Below, in pieces: positions 7,012-7,055 of a DNA stretch of 7,055 nt. The translations under genes were made by a program, and so were the position numbers. The notes below the pieces were generated by a model. The model had not been told where the DNA came from. It saw nothing but the letters and a program-made list of their open reading frames with translations, and ran no database searches. Each line of letters starts with the position of its first letter. Position 1 is the stretch's first letter. This DNA comes from CAYWNA01 sp964459305. GTDB taxonomy: Bacteria; Planctomycetota; Planctomycetia; Pirellulales; Pirellulaceae. The DNA lies in assembly GCA_964459305.1 (NCBI GenBank), contig CAYWNA010000425.1, forward strand, positions 1 to 7,055. Reading direction: 5' to 3'.

Positions 7012-7055
7012 GTGGGATAGGCTTCCAGCCTGTCAAATATGCGGCCTGACAGGCT
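7012..7055. repeat. Palindromic element cut by the window end
   Basis: Downstream of the FG-GAP stop, AGCCTGTCA at 7027-7035 pairs perfectly with TGACAGGCT at 7047-7055 around an 11-base loop. The left arm seems to begin near 7012 (GTGGGATAGG...) and also contains a small hairpin of its own, AGGCT (7019-7023) with AGCCT (7027-7031). The window stops while the right arm is still pairing, so the element is probably longer. It could stabilise or end the FG-GAP transcript, or be a dispersed repeat. Confidence 0.6.

Overview
The window carries four complete protein genes and two palindromic intergenic elements. It looks like chromosomal DNA of a planctomycete, most likely a Pirellulales-type lineage. 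The reasons are a moderately high GC content, purine-rich Shine-Dalgarno sites, an unbroken run of exported beta-propeller proteins (PD40 peptidase, HzsA-related cytochrome, SMP-30, FG-GAP/VCBS), and intergenic palindromes of a style I associate with that phylum. The assignment rests on protein style and recollection, not on a marker gene.

Layout. Positions 19-2073 (+) encode a secreted S9-family serine peptidase with an intact catalytic triad. Positions 2074-2339 are a 266-base spacer that holds a long imperfect palindrome (2132-2258). Positions 2340-4745 (+) encode an exported protein related to the hydrazine synthase alpha subunit (HzsA), with two CxxCH c-type haem motifs. Positions 4723-5625 (-) encode an exported SMP-30/gluconolactonase-type protein whose 3' end overlaps the HzsA-related gene by 23 bases. 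Positions 5626-5783 are a divergent control region. Positions 5784-6974 (+) encode an exported FG-GAP/VCBS protein with seven calcium-loop repeats. Positions 6975-7055 end inside a second palindrome.

How the genes may work together. All four products carry an N-terminal signal peptide and all are built on beta-propellers, so they should act outside the cytoplasm. A secreted exopeptidase, a lactonase-like enzyme, a di-haem cytochrome-like protein and a calcium-binding scaffold would fit nutrient breakdown or periplasmic redox chemistry. Nothing in the sequence proves a shared pathway. Orientation (+, +, -, +) and the spacers rule out a single operon; at most 5625 (-) and 5784 (+) share a control region.

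The items most worth following up are the 127-base palindrome with mutually exclusive stems, the HzsA-like di-haem protein lying outside any visible hydrazine synthase cluster, and the convergent gene overlap with no visible terminator. I saw no CRISPR array, tRNA, rRNA, transposase or phage gene.
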